From the NCBI GenBank assembly GCA_030826945.1, contig JAPQLC010000017.1, forward strand, positions 1 through 64,000: a DNA stretch of 64,000 nucleotides, read 5' to 3'. The translations under genes were made by a program, and so were the position numbers. This DNA comes from Candidatus Thiobius zoothamnicola (GTDB taxonomy: Bacteria > Pseudomonadota > Gammaproteobacteria > Chromatiales > Chromatiaceae). Positions 38,820-47,242 of the stretch are shown in pieces (position 1 is the first letter of the stretch; every line of letters starts with the position of its first letter). The notes under the pieces are model-generated. The model saw nothing but the letters and a program-made list of their open reading frames with translations. It was not told the origin of the DNA and did not search any database.

Positions 38820-39206
38820 TTAATTCGATGCTTTTTCACCAGTACGGCCTTCTTGCAGCTTTACAAAATTAATTGTTGGTAATATCAATGGATTATACCC
38901 CGAAGCTAACATTAGATTAGCGACATATGCACGAAGAAATGGATACGCAATAGCTGGCGCATTAACGGAAAAGAAACGTGACTCGGTGTTTTCTATCTTT
39001 TGGTCAGCTTTAAATTGAGAAGTGTATTTAACTGCCAATAATTTTCCATTATCTATTCTCAATTTAAGTTCAAAAATAATGGAAAAACTATCTTCCTCTT
39101 TCTCAGAAAAGGCCTGCCCAAAACTAAATTCGATTTCTTGACTATCATCATTTGATTCACCGAAGAAGAGTTCGATCACTTGAGAGTCAATTAGTTGGAT
39201 ATTCAT
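38820..39206 (-). CDS. SecB-like chaperone, candidate third gene of a TA-chaperone module
   Basis: A 128-residue protein with the SecB fold pattern: a beta-rich first half and then NAPAIAYPFLRAYVANLM, the amphipathic helix region, followed by GYNPLILPTINF (compare SecB: PYARECISSLVSRG then LAPVNF). It is shorter than general SecB (about 155 residues). It lies 4 bp after the second gene of a three-gene operon. In toxin-antitoxin-chaperone (TAC) systems such SecB-like proteins protect an unstable antitoxin, so a dedicated chaperone role is likely. Cytoplasmic. Similarity judged by eye. Confidence 0.65.
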   Translation of the reverse strand: MNIQLIDSQVIELFFGESNDDSQEIEFSFGQAFSEKEEDSFSIIFELKLRIDNGKLLAVKYTSQFKADQKIENTESRFFSVNAPAIAYPFLRAYVANLMLASGYNPLILPTINFVKLQEGRTGEKASN

Positions 39207-39210
39207 TACT

Positions 39211-39519
39211 TCAAGCAGCTAAAGCAGAAGGGTTATCATCCGTAACAAAGACACCGTTCTCATACATAGAAGAAATTCCTTCATGCCTAGCATAATTCAT
39301 ATAACGAATTTCTGCTGCAGCAGGAGATTTATTCAGATCTATTTTTTCCGAACAAATGAAGTGATGCCTACCCAAAGGCGAGGAAGCAGAAAGATAGTCA
39401 GAGATTAGCATGCCCTCTGAGTTTTCTATAGACAGATAATCCGCTAAAAATTGCTGATCACTCGTATCATTAAGGAGTTTTTCCATGCACTCCAATGATT
39501 TCTGGTATTTACTAGACAT
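39211..39519 (-). CDS. Small unknown protein, candidate antitoxin
   Basis: A 102-residue acidic, soluble protein that I do not recognise; it has no obvious helix-turn-helix. The C-terminus (YENGVFVTDDNPSALAA) is exposed-looking and partly hydrophobic, as expected of a chaperone-addiction tail in TAC antitoxins. It overlaps the upstream 194-residue gene by 8 bp and precedes the SecB-like gene by 4 bp. From operon order (toxin candidate, this gene, chaperone) an antitoxin role is inferred; nothing in the sequence proves it. Confidence 0.5.
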   Translation of the reverse strand: MSSKYQKSLECMEKLLNDTSDQQFLADYLSIENSEGMLISDYLSASSPLGRHHFICSEKIDLNKSPAAAEIRYMNYARHEGISSMYENGVFVTDDNPSALAA

Positions 39520-40096
39520 TTTCTGCTCTTTGTTTAAAGTTTTCAGGAAAAACTAATTGTTTATTAATAATCAGGCTCTCATTGCCTCCAAATAAACATA
39601 GTTGTTGTCTTTGGATCCCAATAAACATACATTCCTTCTTTCCAATGAAGGATAATTTTGAGTTCTGAGAATTATCTTGCGCTTTAATTGCTGAAAAAGG
39701 AAATAATCCTATTCCTGGGTTTTCCTTTTCCTTTTTCCTCCAGTACGCAATCACAGCTTGTACAGTCGGTTTTTTAGCTGGGTCAATTGATTCTAATTTA
39801 TTCTTAAATTTCGTGAGTAGTTGGTAAAAATATTGTTGAGCCTGCGTCGAACCCACAAGATCCAGTAACAAATCATCCTTAACCTCAATGCGACATTTCA
39901 TAATCGCATAATTTCCGCCGTAACTTTCTTTACCCCACTTATGGGCGAAGTAATCACTATCTGTCCAAAAATAATATCCCTGAGTCAGCCACTGCCTATC
40001 ATTAGGCTCACTGATAAACGGAGCTTGGGCGCGAATAAAACTCCACCCGCCATCTATCTTACAAGTATGGTATCCAAAAATTGTGACGTCGGCCAT
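39512..40096 (-). CDS. Unknown protein, candidate toxin with ART-like features
   Basis: A 194-residue protein, first gene of the SecB-like module. Its N-terminal half has FGYHTCKIDGGW, a GYYFWTDSDYFAHKWG block and YGGNYAIMKCRIEV. The layout of a YH start, a G-YF-W/TD segment and a following strand is reminiscent of DUF3990/ADP-ribosyltransferase-like toxins, but this is a weak resemblance from memory and no catalytic triad is proven. The C-terminal half is Lys-rich. ATG 40096 is preferred to the TTG at 40123. Low GC content versus flanking ligA suggests acquisition. Confidence 0.5.
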   Translation of the reverse strand: MADVTIFGYHTCKIDGGWSFIRAQAPFISEPNDRQWLTQGYYFWTDSDYFAHKWGKESYGGNYAIMKCRIEVKDDLLLDLVGSTQAQQYFYQLLTKFKNKLESIDPAKKPTVQAVIAYWRKKEKENPGIGLFPFSAIKAQDNSQNSKLSFIGKKECMFIGIQRQQLCLFGGNESLIINKQLVFPENFKQRAENV

Positions 40097-40303
40097 CAAT
40101 AATCTCAGAATAGAACAGTGCAAAAAGCTACCGTAAACAACGTTTAATTTCTAGTACTTTCCATATTCTGAAGAGAAAATGTGGAATTATATCTTGATTG
40201 ACACCAATGATTAACAGGAGGCCGGAATTTTGCCGAAAATAAAACGATTCCGCACTGAATTTATAACTTAGTGAAAGGTAACGTTTTTCGATAACTGACG
40301 ATG

Positions 40304-40337
40304 CTCAGCGGCGTATGATTTCGTCACATCCGCTGAG
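40304..40337. terminator. Stem-loop downstream of the TIR gene
   Basis: CTCAGCGG (40304-40311) and CCGCTGAG (40330-40337) form an 8-bp stem with an 18-nt loop, 18 bp past the TIR gene stop on the minus strand. No T-run follows. It may separate the TIR gene from the TAC-like module downstream. Confidence 0.35.
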
Positions 40338-40354
40338 AAAATTTTAATTCCCCG

Positions 40355-40753
40355 TCAGCAAAACTTTCCATTAACCGCTTGCGCGACCCATCGGGATTTG
40401 AACGCCACCGCTTGATGGGGAACCGCTTTGAGGGCATTGGGAATGCCCCCTGTTGTCCGAGGCAATTGAGCCACCACAATTGGAATCTGATTCGATACCG
40501 CCAATTGCACCTCTCTTGTGATCCAATTACTGTTATGCGCGTCATCACCCACCAGGAATAATGCCGTATCGCACTCTGCCATTTTGTTCTTAATCGCTTG
40601 ATCGACGGCTTCATCGCCGCCGGAAGTTACGTCCTGCTCCAGTGAAACGGGTTTTCCTTGAACAGGTCCGCCAACATCGCTGAAGAACGAACGGACTGTC
40701 CGAGCAATTTTCGCATCTGAGTAATTGTAGGAAATGAATGTTTTTTTGCCCAT
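40355..40753 (-). CDS. ThsB-like TIR domain protein (orphan)
   Basis: A 132-residue single-domain TIR-like protein. The start GKKTFISYNYSDAKIARTVR is the first strand and helix of the family, DTALFLVGDDAHNSNWITREV is a later block containing the acidic and Trp residues, and IPIVVAQLPRTTGG is a third strand. The pattern matches the PF08937-type (ThsB) TIR proteins of Thoeris anti-phage systems, which make cyclic ADP-ribose signals. AAGGAG lies 6 bp before the ATG. No ThsA effector (Sir2/SLOG or membrane-SLOG) is visible in the window, so it is an orphan, or it signals to an effector elsewhere. Confidence 0.75.
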   Translation of the reverse strand: MGKKTFISYNYSDAKIARTVRSFFSDVGGPVQGKPVSLEQDVTSGGDEAVDQAIKNKMAECDTALFLVGDDAHNSNWITREVQLAVSNQIPIVVAQLPRTTGGIPNALKAVPHQAVAFKSRWVAQAVNGKFC

Positions 40754-40883
40754 TTTTCACTCCTTGCTTCCATAGGCTATGAAATCCAACGCTAGCAAAG
40801 TCCTAATCGCTAAGAGCCAGCCGAGCCATTATACCGTATAACCCACTCAACAATAATTCCCGCACTGCTATGACGTTGCACAT

Positions 40884-42638
40884 TCAGCGATGACAACTTC
40901 CCGTTTCACTGACGTTCAATACAACAGACTCCTCAGCAACCGTCACCGAACAAGGTGCTTTGACCTCATTCGTCAGAAAGTTCAACTCCAAATCCGATAA
41001 TGCCTGATCCAGGTTGATTTCATCCGTGATGGACACTTCGCCATCCTGCGCTTGTTCTACGCCACGCGCAGTGATAGTGGAATTCGGCGTACGCACGACG
41101 GTTGATTGTATATCCAGGCGCCCACCGTTTGCCCCGGCGGAATTCGCGCTGATTTTGCTGTTGTCCAGCACCACCAATCGGGTATTGATCGTCACGTTGC
41201 CGCCATCGGCATTGACTGATTCGGCGGAGATAAAAGATTCGTTGGCGTCCAACCGGTTATTGCCTTTGATCTCAATATAACCTGCGTTACCCGAACCTTC
41301 GCTTTTCACTGTAATGGTCGCGCCATTCTCCAAGTGAATATGGTCACTCTCAACCTGTATGTACCCTCCCTCACCGGTCGAATTTGCTTTGGTATCCACA
41401 GCGATCTGAGCGGAATCGCGTGCTGCATCCCCTTCACCATCAATTTCGCCTTCGCCAATAATGGATAGATAAGGCGTTTCGATGAAGATATCACCTGCAT
41501 GTCCTGTTGTATTCTCATGCGCTACGCTGTTAATAGCGGCTTTTCCGGTCATTTTAATTGATTGATCAGCTTGCAAATGAATCCGGCCTGCATTGCCGGA
41601 ACCTGAGGAGATATTAGAGGCAATTGAAGCTTGATCACTGACATTAATTTGGTCTGCGGTCACGTTAATTTCCCCGGCATTGCCCGAATTTATTGTGCTG
41701 GAGCTTAAATGCGCATCATCCGATAAGGTTAATGTTTTCACTACAATGGAAATACTGCCTGCGTTCCCTGTCTCACCGACACCCTTTGTATCGCTTTCGA
41801 TCCGGGCCTGGTCAGATAAAGACAAGGTATCGGCCTGTATAAACAGATTCCCCGCATTCTCGTTGGTATAAGTATTAGTCTCCACCAGTGCATTGCCAGA
41901 CAGGGAAATAGTGCCTCCAGCCTGTTCACCTAATTGCGGTCTGCCATCAACCAGATTGATCTGATTGTTCCCGGCGCTGCTGACCAGGCTGATCTCACCT
42001 TTATCGGAGAAAATACCATCCTGACCATCAACCACTGAACCGGTTGGATTAATCTCAATATCCCCACCGATAAAATTCAAGCTGTGGTTGAAGGCGGCGA
42101 ATCGTTTTGCATGGATCTGGATTGTGGCGGGCGAGGCGGTCAGAAAACCAAAAGCCGTCGGCGCAGCCGCAGTCAGTACGTCAGCACCACCCAGACTGGC
42201 GGAAAACACCCCATCATCGACAAAACGGAGTTGATCTGCTGTGGAGACATACAAAGAACCGGGTACCTCAATCTGTACGCCTTCACCGAATAAAACCCCT
42301 TTAGGGTTAATCAAGTAAAGGCTGGCACCCGAGACCCAGGTTAATGCGCCATCAATCTGGCTGGCTGAACCACCGGTGACCCGGCTGATGATATTGTTGA
42401 CCGAAGCGTCGCCATTAAAGGTGGCTGATTCACCCGTTGCAATAGAGAATTCGCTAAAGCTGTGGAACAGGTTGCCGCCCTCCTGCCGGCCCAGCGAAGC
42501 ATCAATCTCAAAATTCGGCCCACTCAGATTAGTCGCCGCGCCCAAGCTGCCGTCGGTAATGATATCGGCTTGAACGACGCCATACGTCAGCAATAAACTG
42601 CTCACCAGAGTGAATAATTGATTTGCGCCATCATGCAT
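40884..42638 (-). CDS. TpsA-type filamentous haemagglutinin exoprotein
   Basis: A 584-residue secreted protein. A signal peptide (ends near GVVQA) is followed by the TPS secretion domain (about 25-270) with GNLFHSFSEFSIATGESATF, INRVTGG-like NNIISRVTGGSAS and the NPKGVLFGEGVQI motif. A repetitive beta-helix part follows, with many GNAGxI repeats. The C-terminus has two Cys in APCSVTV...SETGSCHR, which could form an anchoring disulfide as in HMW1. It is small for a TpsA. It overlaps the CHAT gene by 8 bp and would be secreted by the TpsB at 44069-45709. Confidence 0.85.
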   Translation of the reverse strand: MHDGANQLFTLVSSLLLTYGVVQADIITDGSLGAATNLSGPNFEIDASLGRQEGGNLFHSFSEFSIATGESATFNGDASVNNIISRVTGGSASQIDGALTWVSGASLYLINPKGVLFGEGVQIEVPGSLYVSTADQLRFVDDGVFSASLGGADVLTAAAPTAFGFLTASPATIQIHAKRFAAFNHSLNFIGGDIEINPTGSVVDGQDGIFSDKGEISLVSSAGNNQINLVDGRPQLGEQAGGTISLSGNALVETNTYTNENAGNLFIQADTLSLSDQARIESDTKGVGETGNAGSISIVVKTLTLSDDAHLSSSTINSGNAGEINVTADQINVSDQASIASNISSGSGNAGRIHLQADQSIKMTGKAAINSVAHENTTGHAGDIFIETPYLSIIGEGEIDGEGDAARDSAQIAVDTKANSTGEGGYIQVESDHIHLENGATITVKSEGSGNAGYIEIKGNNRLDANESFISAESVNADGGNVTINTRLVVLDNSKISANSAGANGGRLDIQSTVVRTPNSTITARGVEQAQDGEVSITDEINLDQALSDLELNFLTNEVKAPCSVTVAEESVVLNVSETGSCHR

Positions 42639-44064
42639 CAGGCTCTCCTATCAGGATATAGGCAGACCACAGATGTGGCCTGTGTCGGATGTATTCGTCC
42701 TGCATCAAATGAAATTTGGCTTGCTGTAAAGCCATGGCCTTGGATAAACCCGGCTGTTGATGGATGAGCGAATAAAAGTCATGTCCCTGGATGGAGGTTG
42801 ACATCGTGCCGACATCAATCAGTATCCGGTCAGCCTCAACCACATTCCATAAGCTGGCGACCACAGTATTCGCACCCGAGCGGGCCGCCGCACCCGCCAA
42901 CCCCAGGCTGGCGCGGATCATTTGCTGCTGATCCGCCGCTGCATCAGCCTGGTGTCCTTTGGCGGTCTGGCAGGCGCTCAACACCAGCAAATCGAGTGGT
43001 GCGCTACGCGCCGCTGCGGAGCGAATGGTTTTTTCCAGGTCAGCCACCCGCATCGCTTTGCCGCCATCCAATCGAATCATGCTTTGCTCAAAGGGGGATT
43101 TGAATTCAGCATGGCTGGAGATGTGCAGCATCGAATAGGATGCATTGTTCAATTTGTTTAACAAACCCAGGGTGGAGAAGTCCCGGCCTGATAGTTGAAT
43201 AGAACCCGGTGCAAGCGCAGCGATGACGTTGGCCTCTCTTTCATGGTTGTCCTGATTCGGACCATCATCTGATGGATAAGCGATGATCGCCGTTCGATTG
43301 ATATTGGTCAGGCGCTGATCGACATGGCGCGTCAAATTAGGCCGGTAAGAAACCGCATAGGGTTTTTGCACCACATATTCGTGGTTTGCCGCATCAAACA
43401 AAGATTCAAACGGGATCAATTGATTGGCGGTGTCTTGTACGATGGTCAAGTGTTGGAACAAACCACTTTGCAGGTAACTCTCAACCGGCCTGAGATAGAT
43501 GTCATACAAATCGGCAGACAGTGCCTTCAACTGCTTCAAATCAGCATCCCTGTCCGCAAGCTGGTTGAAATAGGCGGCGGTTTTATCCACCAAATCGGCC
43601 AAATCCGTGTCCAACGGAATAATACCTTTCGTCCCTTCATATCCGATGAACGTAATGATGGGTCTTGGCAAGCCTTTGGAGTTGAAATACAGAATCAATT
43701 CCCGACGGGCCGAATCCGGGTTGATTAAGTGGTTGGTGAATGGAATGCAGTCATTCTCGAAATAGGCTTGGTAGGTCAGCTTGCGCTCCCTTTCCATAAA
43801 ACGCAGCAACAAGTCAAAATCAGCTGATGTGATGTCGGCGCTTTTCTGATACTGCTCCACTAACAAGCGCTTGCCCTGCAATATCCGATCTTCCCTCAAC
43901 GAACATTGTGCGTTGGTCAAAAAACCACGATAGGCCGTATCGTTAATCAAATAAGGCTTCAGGTTGCGCAAAGTATCCAGTAGGTTATCGCCGCAGTCGT
44001 TATTGGCTTGTGCGTTCAACTCTGTGCATAGCACAAGGAAGATTAAGATGATTCGATTCACCAT
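42631..44064 (-). CDS. Exported CHAT-domain protease
   Basis: A 477-residue protein of the caspase-like CHAT family. An N-terminal signal sequence (MVNRIILIFLVLCTELNAQA) suggests export. The C-terminal CHAT domain has SMLHISSHAEFKSP with the catalytic His (residue 318) and LLVLSACQTAKG with the catalytic Cys (residue 365), then a GLAGAAARSGANTVVASLW block. ATG 44064 lies 4 bp past the TpsB stop with GTGAAGAA as ribosome-binding site. Between TpsB and TpsA, it could process the TpsA exoprotein or another partner at the cell surface or periplasm. Substrate unknown. Confidence 0.82.
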   Translation of the reverse strand: MVNRIILIFLVLCTELNAQANNDCGDNLLDTLRNLKPYLINDTAYRGFLTNAQCSLREDRILQGKRLLVEQYQKSADITSADFDLLLRFMERERKLTYQAYFENDCIPFTNHLINPDSARRELILYFNSKGLPRPIITFIGYEGTKGIIPLDTDLADLVDKTAAYFNQLADRDADLKQLKALSADLYDIYLRPVESYLQSGLFQHLTIVQDTANQLIPFESLFDAANHEYVVQKPYAVSYRPNLTRHVDQRLTNINRTAIIAYPSDDGPNQDNHEREANVIAALAPGSIQLSGRDFSTLGLLNKLNNASYSMLHISSHAEFKSPFEQSMIRLDGGKAMRVADLEKTIRSAAARSAPLDLLVLSACQTAKGHQADAAADQQQMIRASLGLAGAAARSGANTVVASLWNVVEADRILIDVGTMSTSIQGHDFYSLIHQQPGLSKAMALQQAKFHLMQDEYIRHRPHLWSAYILIGEPDA

Positions 44065-44068
44065 TTCT

Positions 44069-45709
44069 TCACTCACCAAAACGTCGGACGAATTTAAAGT
44101 AAAACTGATCACCATCACGCACACTGAAATCACTATCGATAACTGTGCCCCAACTCACATCAGCCAACCAGTTTTTGTTGAGTTGCCAACGTAGACCCAA
44201 TCCAGCCGAAGTCAGATGTTTGTTTGCGTTATCTCCGTCATGATCCACACCCAGGCCATGGTCAATGAAAGTGCTGAGATGATATTGACCATCTTGTATG
44301 CCAACCGCAGGCCAAGGTGAAAAAACGCCTAACTTGTGATCAATTTGCGCGGAGACAAACAATGCGGAATCGGTAAAAAGGCTGTTATTAGCGACGCCTC
44401 TGAGATTAACCGCACCACCCAGACCCATTTTTTTCGCTGATGGCAAGCCTTCATTCGCCCATTGATACAAGCCCCTCAGGATAAATTGGGTGTTGTCATC
44501 AATGGCACCTTTATATCCAGTGCTGCCACCTAATAAGGCATATTCGGATAAACTGGAGGCACCAGATAAATCCTTACCGACTTCAAAATGATGGCTCATC
44601 GAATAAGCGCTGTCGCGTGATTTGCGGCCCCAATCAAGCTGGGCCTTGATCGAACCCAACTTGCTGCGACCATCCACTTCGGCGGCGGAAAAGGAAAAAT
44701 GCCGACCCAGTAACGTGTTTTGGTTCTCTTGCAGTTCGACGATGAGCAGAGAACTCAACGAGGTATTTCGACTGGATTCACCGCCATATCGCCCTGTGGC
44801 GGTATTTCGCCACCAATTCAAATGACCGCTGAACGACAATTTGTTCGAGGTGCTTTTAATATCCAGTGTATCCAGCGGTGCTTGAATGATGATTGATTCA
44901 CTGTGCGACAAAGCAACATTCAGGTAGTCGCCATAATAATCTGACAAGCGGTAGGCCGCACTAACGCTTGTCAGTCCCTCGGATACTGAACCAGAAACGG
45001 ATAAGGCATGAGCTGGATCATCAAATCCATAATAGGCCAAGTCAAAGCCAATACGCTCCCGTCCAACAAGCGTACTTTGGTTGTTATCAACACTTATTTG
45101 GCCGGAGAAGGGATTCGATTTTCGATTTAAGTTGAGTGTCAGATAAGCTTCACCCAGTGATTTCGGCGAAATATCTGCTTGGATAGCCCCATAACGATCA
45201 CTATGCTTTAATCGAACCAGACGATGACGGATATGGTGGATATTCAACGTATCACGCTCTTGGCCAGATAACATGACCTGGCGGATATAGGCTTTATCCG
45301 CCGAGGTGACATCCCCTTTAATCAATACGTCTGCACGATCAATCACGCCTTCAATTATCTGATAAACAAAATGGCCGTTATCATCGGTTTTCAGTATCGC
45401 ACCTGAATTGATATACCCCAAACACGCGTAATATTCGGATACCTTGCGTCGGGCAAGTTCAGCATTCATCAGAGTGGGATAATCCAGTAACACAGATGTA
45501 ATGATACGTGCCAGCCGATGCTCATCAACTAAATTGTTACCTTGAATAGAAAATACACTTTGATTATCGGTGGATTCGTAACCACATATTCCATTCGGGC
45601 ATATTTCTTCAAAGCATCGATCAGAATCCACCTCATCTGACCACCCAGTATTCACAAATAGCAAGGTTAACAAATAACCCACCCCTATTTTTATAGACCT
45701 CTTATCCAT
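44069..45709 (-). CDS. TpsB/ShlB-family outer membrane transporter
   Basis: A 546-residue two-partner-secretion pore. It has a signal peptide (ends near NTGWS), POTRA domains (about 60-200, with IIEGVIDRADVLIKGD), and a 16-stranded barrel with ShlB-type features, including a KMGLGGAVNLRG block near the end that matches the VRGY/L6-type motif. It should export the TpsA product. It is the first gene of the tpsB-CHAT-tpsA operon; a GATACCAA...TTGGTACC dyad is seen upstream. Confidence 0.85.
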   Translation of the reverse strand: MDKRSIKIGVGYLLTLLFVNTGWSDEVDSDRCFEEICPNGICGYESTDNQSVFSIQGNNLVDEHRLARIITSVLLDYPTLMNAELARRKVSEYYACLGYINSGAILKTDDNGHFVYQIIEGVIDRADVLIKGDVTSADKAYIRQVMLSGQERDTLNIHHIRHRLVRLKHSDRYGAIQADISPKSLGEAYLTLNLNRKSNPFSGQISVDNNQSTLVGRERIGFDLAYYGFDDPAHALSVSGSVSEGLTSVSAAYRLSDYYGDYLNVALSHSESIIIQAPLDTLDIKSTSNKLSFSGHLNWWRNTATGRYGGESSRNTSLSSLLIVELQENQNTLLGRHFSFSAAEVDGRSKLGSIKAQLDWGRKSRDSAYSMSHHFEVGKDLSGASSLSEYALLGGSTGYKGAIDDNTQFILRGLYQWANEGLPSAKKMGLGGAVNLRGVANNSLFTDSALFVSAQIDHKLGVFSPWPAVGIQDGQYHLSTFIDHGLGVDHDGDNANKHLTSAGLGLRWQLNKNWLADVSWGTVIDSDFSVRDGDQFYFKFVRRFGE

Positions 45710-45802
45710 TCTCAGCGCCTAAAGTTCCATCAATCAAATGAGAAATCGTCGATTGACTCAATGATATGATAAAAAACACCTACAACTTATTTCACATGAT
45801 TA

Positions 45803-45819
45803 GATACCAATTTGGTACC
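45803..45819. promoter_or_regulatory. Imperfect dyad upstream of tpsB
   Basis: GATACCAA and TTGGTACC (7 of 8 positions complementary) flank a single T about 95 bp upstream of the tpsB start, in the 136-bp gap before the membrane protein gene. The size and symmetry suit an operator for the secretion operon. The regulator is unknown. Confidence 0.35.
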
Positions 45820-45845
45820 CATCACTATAGTAATAGGTAATGTAT

Positions 45846-46235
45846 CTATGTCTTCTCAGGAAATATTTTTGGCATCATAGTGGCCAGGAAAAACACGCGG
45901 AATGCTTCCAAACTACCGAAATAATAGCTCAGCTTTTCTCTATCAAGACCTACGGAGAAAAGATCAGTTGCACGCCACAAGATTAGAACAACAAACATAA
46001 GAAACCAGAATGTAACCAAGCCGAGAAAGGTCAGACCAACCTCTTTTCCGACTTCAACCCCCCAGGTGTTTTGATTAAGTAAATAAGCATAAACCGTAGA
46101 TGCTGAAGCAATCGTCGTACAGAGATAAGCAACCTCTTGCTGTAAAAGACCGCCCAACATATGGCCAACAAACACCATGCCAACGGCTAATAAATTAATG
46201 CCAATAAAATAGAACTTTAACAGCGCTTTGCTCAT
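45846..46235 (-). CDS. Unknown 3-TM membrane protein
   Basis: A 129-residue hydrophobic protein with about three or four TM segments (FYFIGINLLAVGMVFVGHML; VAYLCTTIASASTVYAYLL; VGLTFLGLVTFWFLMFVVLI; a weaker one near AFRVFFLATMM). I do not recognise the family. Its ATG overlaps the stop of the lipoprotein gene (46232-46235), so the two are coupled, and the lipoprotein may dock to it. The pair lies directly upstream of the TpsB operon on the same strand. Confidence 0.65.
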   Translation of the reverse strand: MSKALLKFYFIGINLLAVGMVFVGHMLGGLLQQEVAYLCTTIASASTVYAYLLNQNTWGVEVGKEVGLTFLGLVTFWFLMFVVLILWRATDLFSVGLDREKLSYYFGSLEAFRVFFLATMMPKIFPEKT

Positions 46236-47242
46236 ATCTCTTTTTCCTCTGCGAAGTATTGATTAAACCAGTTGGCGAAGTCATCCTCCGCCGTAAGCAT
46301 TTTTTGATAGATTTTCTCGCCACATTGACTCAAATCATCGCCATATTCCTCTGGCCTGTTTCCTCGGAACATAATGCGGGCGACGCATTTTCCATTAACC
46401 ATTTTCAAATCGCCAATAAATTCCTGGCCTGCATTTTTTCCATAAAGATAACTTAAACGGATAGTAAACTGTTCCCAGTAACCATCCGTTATATAACCTT
46501 TAGTATGAATATCTTTGATTGAGAAATAGCGTTCCGTTTTGTTATGGACAATCTTACAATCAGACTCAAAATCATGGTCAGAAAACTCTTTGGTCAATGT
46601 ATTCACACAAAATTGCTTCAGTTTTTCTTTGGTCAGAATCGATGCATCACTGGCAACTGATCTATTACCTGAACTGGCGGCATAGCTCAGACAGAATGCA
46701 TGGTTAGCACCTGAATTTAAACAATCCGCATATTGTTTGATGGAGGTTTTGATAAAGAATGAATTATCTGAACCCGTCACTTTAATTGGCGCTTTAGGGC
46801 ATTTCACATCTTTGACATGTCCAGCCAACGCATGGATCTGACAACCGCCAGCCTGTGCAATCAACTCAATCTTTTGTGTTTCGACTCCTGTTTCTGTGGA
46901 GACTAATGTAGAGACACCATGGAAAAATATATTCAATAAGTCGCGCTCATTAATCAGCTTTCGACTTGATTGATCATCTAAGTTGGTGAATTTCACGCGG
47001 AGTCTAATAAACTCAATGTCGCCAACACTATCCAGTAACTCATATACACCATATTGCTCCACCTCAATCAAATCCTTGAATCCTGATATCGCAACCACGT
47101 TTTTATAGTCAACGCTTTTACCTTTCATTGCGACAGTTTTCGCATCAGGTATATTGTCTATATTGGGACTTTTCAATTTGACTGGAGTTGATTGACAACC
47201 TATAAGGTTGAATAGTATCCATAAACTTAAAAATAATTTCAT
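46232..47242 (-). CDS. Unknown lipoprotein next to the TPS operon
   Basis: A 336-residue predicted lipoprotein. The signal MKLFLSLWILFNLIG ends with an LIGC lipobox (Cys16). The mature protein has several conserved-looking Cys (GGCQIHALAGHVKDVKCP, YADCLNSG, FCLSYA, KQFCVN, DCKI) that could form disulfides. I know no family. ATG 47242 is chosen because the signal sequence begins there; the longer frame runs through a mobile repeat (47255-47335). The repeat ends 12 bp upstream and could supply or alter its promoter. Confidence 0.65.
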   Translation of the reverse strand: MKLFLSLWILFNLIGCQSTPVKLKSPNIDNIPDAKTVAMKGKSVDYKNVVAISGFKDLIEVEQYGVYELLDSVGDIEFIRLRVKFTNLDDQSSRKLINERDLLNIFFHGVSTLVSTETGVETQKIELIAQAGGCQIHALAGHVKDVKCPKAPIKVTGSDNSFFIKTSIKQYADCLNSGANHAFCLSYAASSGNRSVASDASILTKEKLKQFCVNTLTKEFSDHDFESDCKIVHNKTERYFSIKDIHTKGYITDGYWEQFTIRLSYLYGKNAGQEFIGDLKMVNGKCVARIMFRGNRPEEYGDDLSQCGEKIYQKMLTAEDDFANWFNQYFAEEKEI

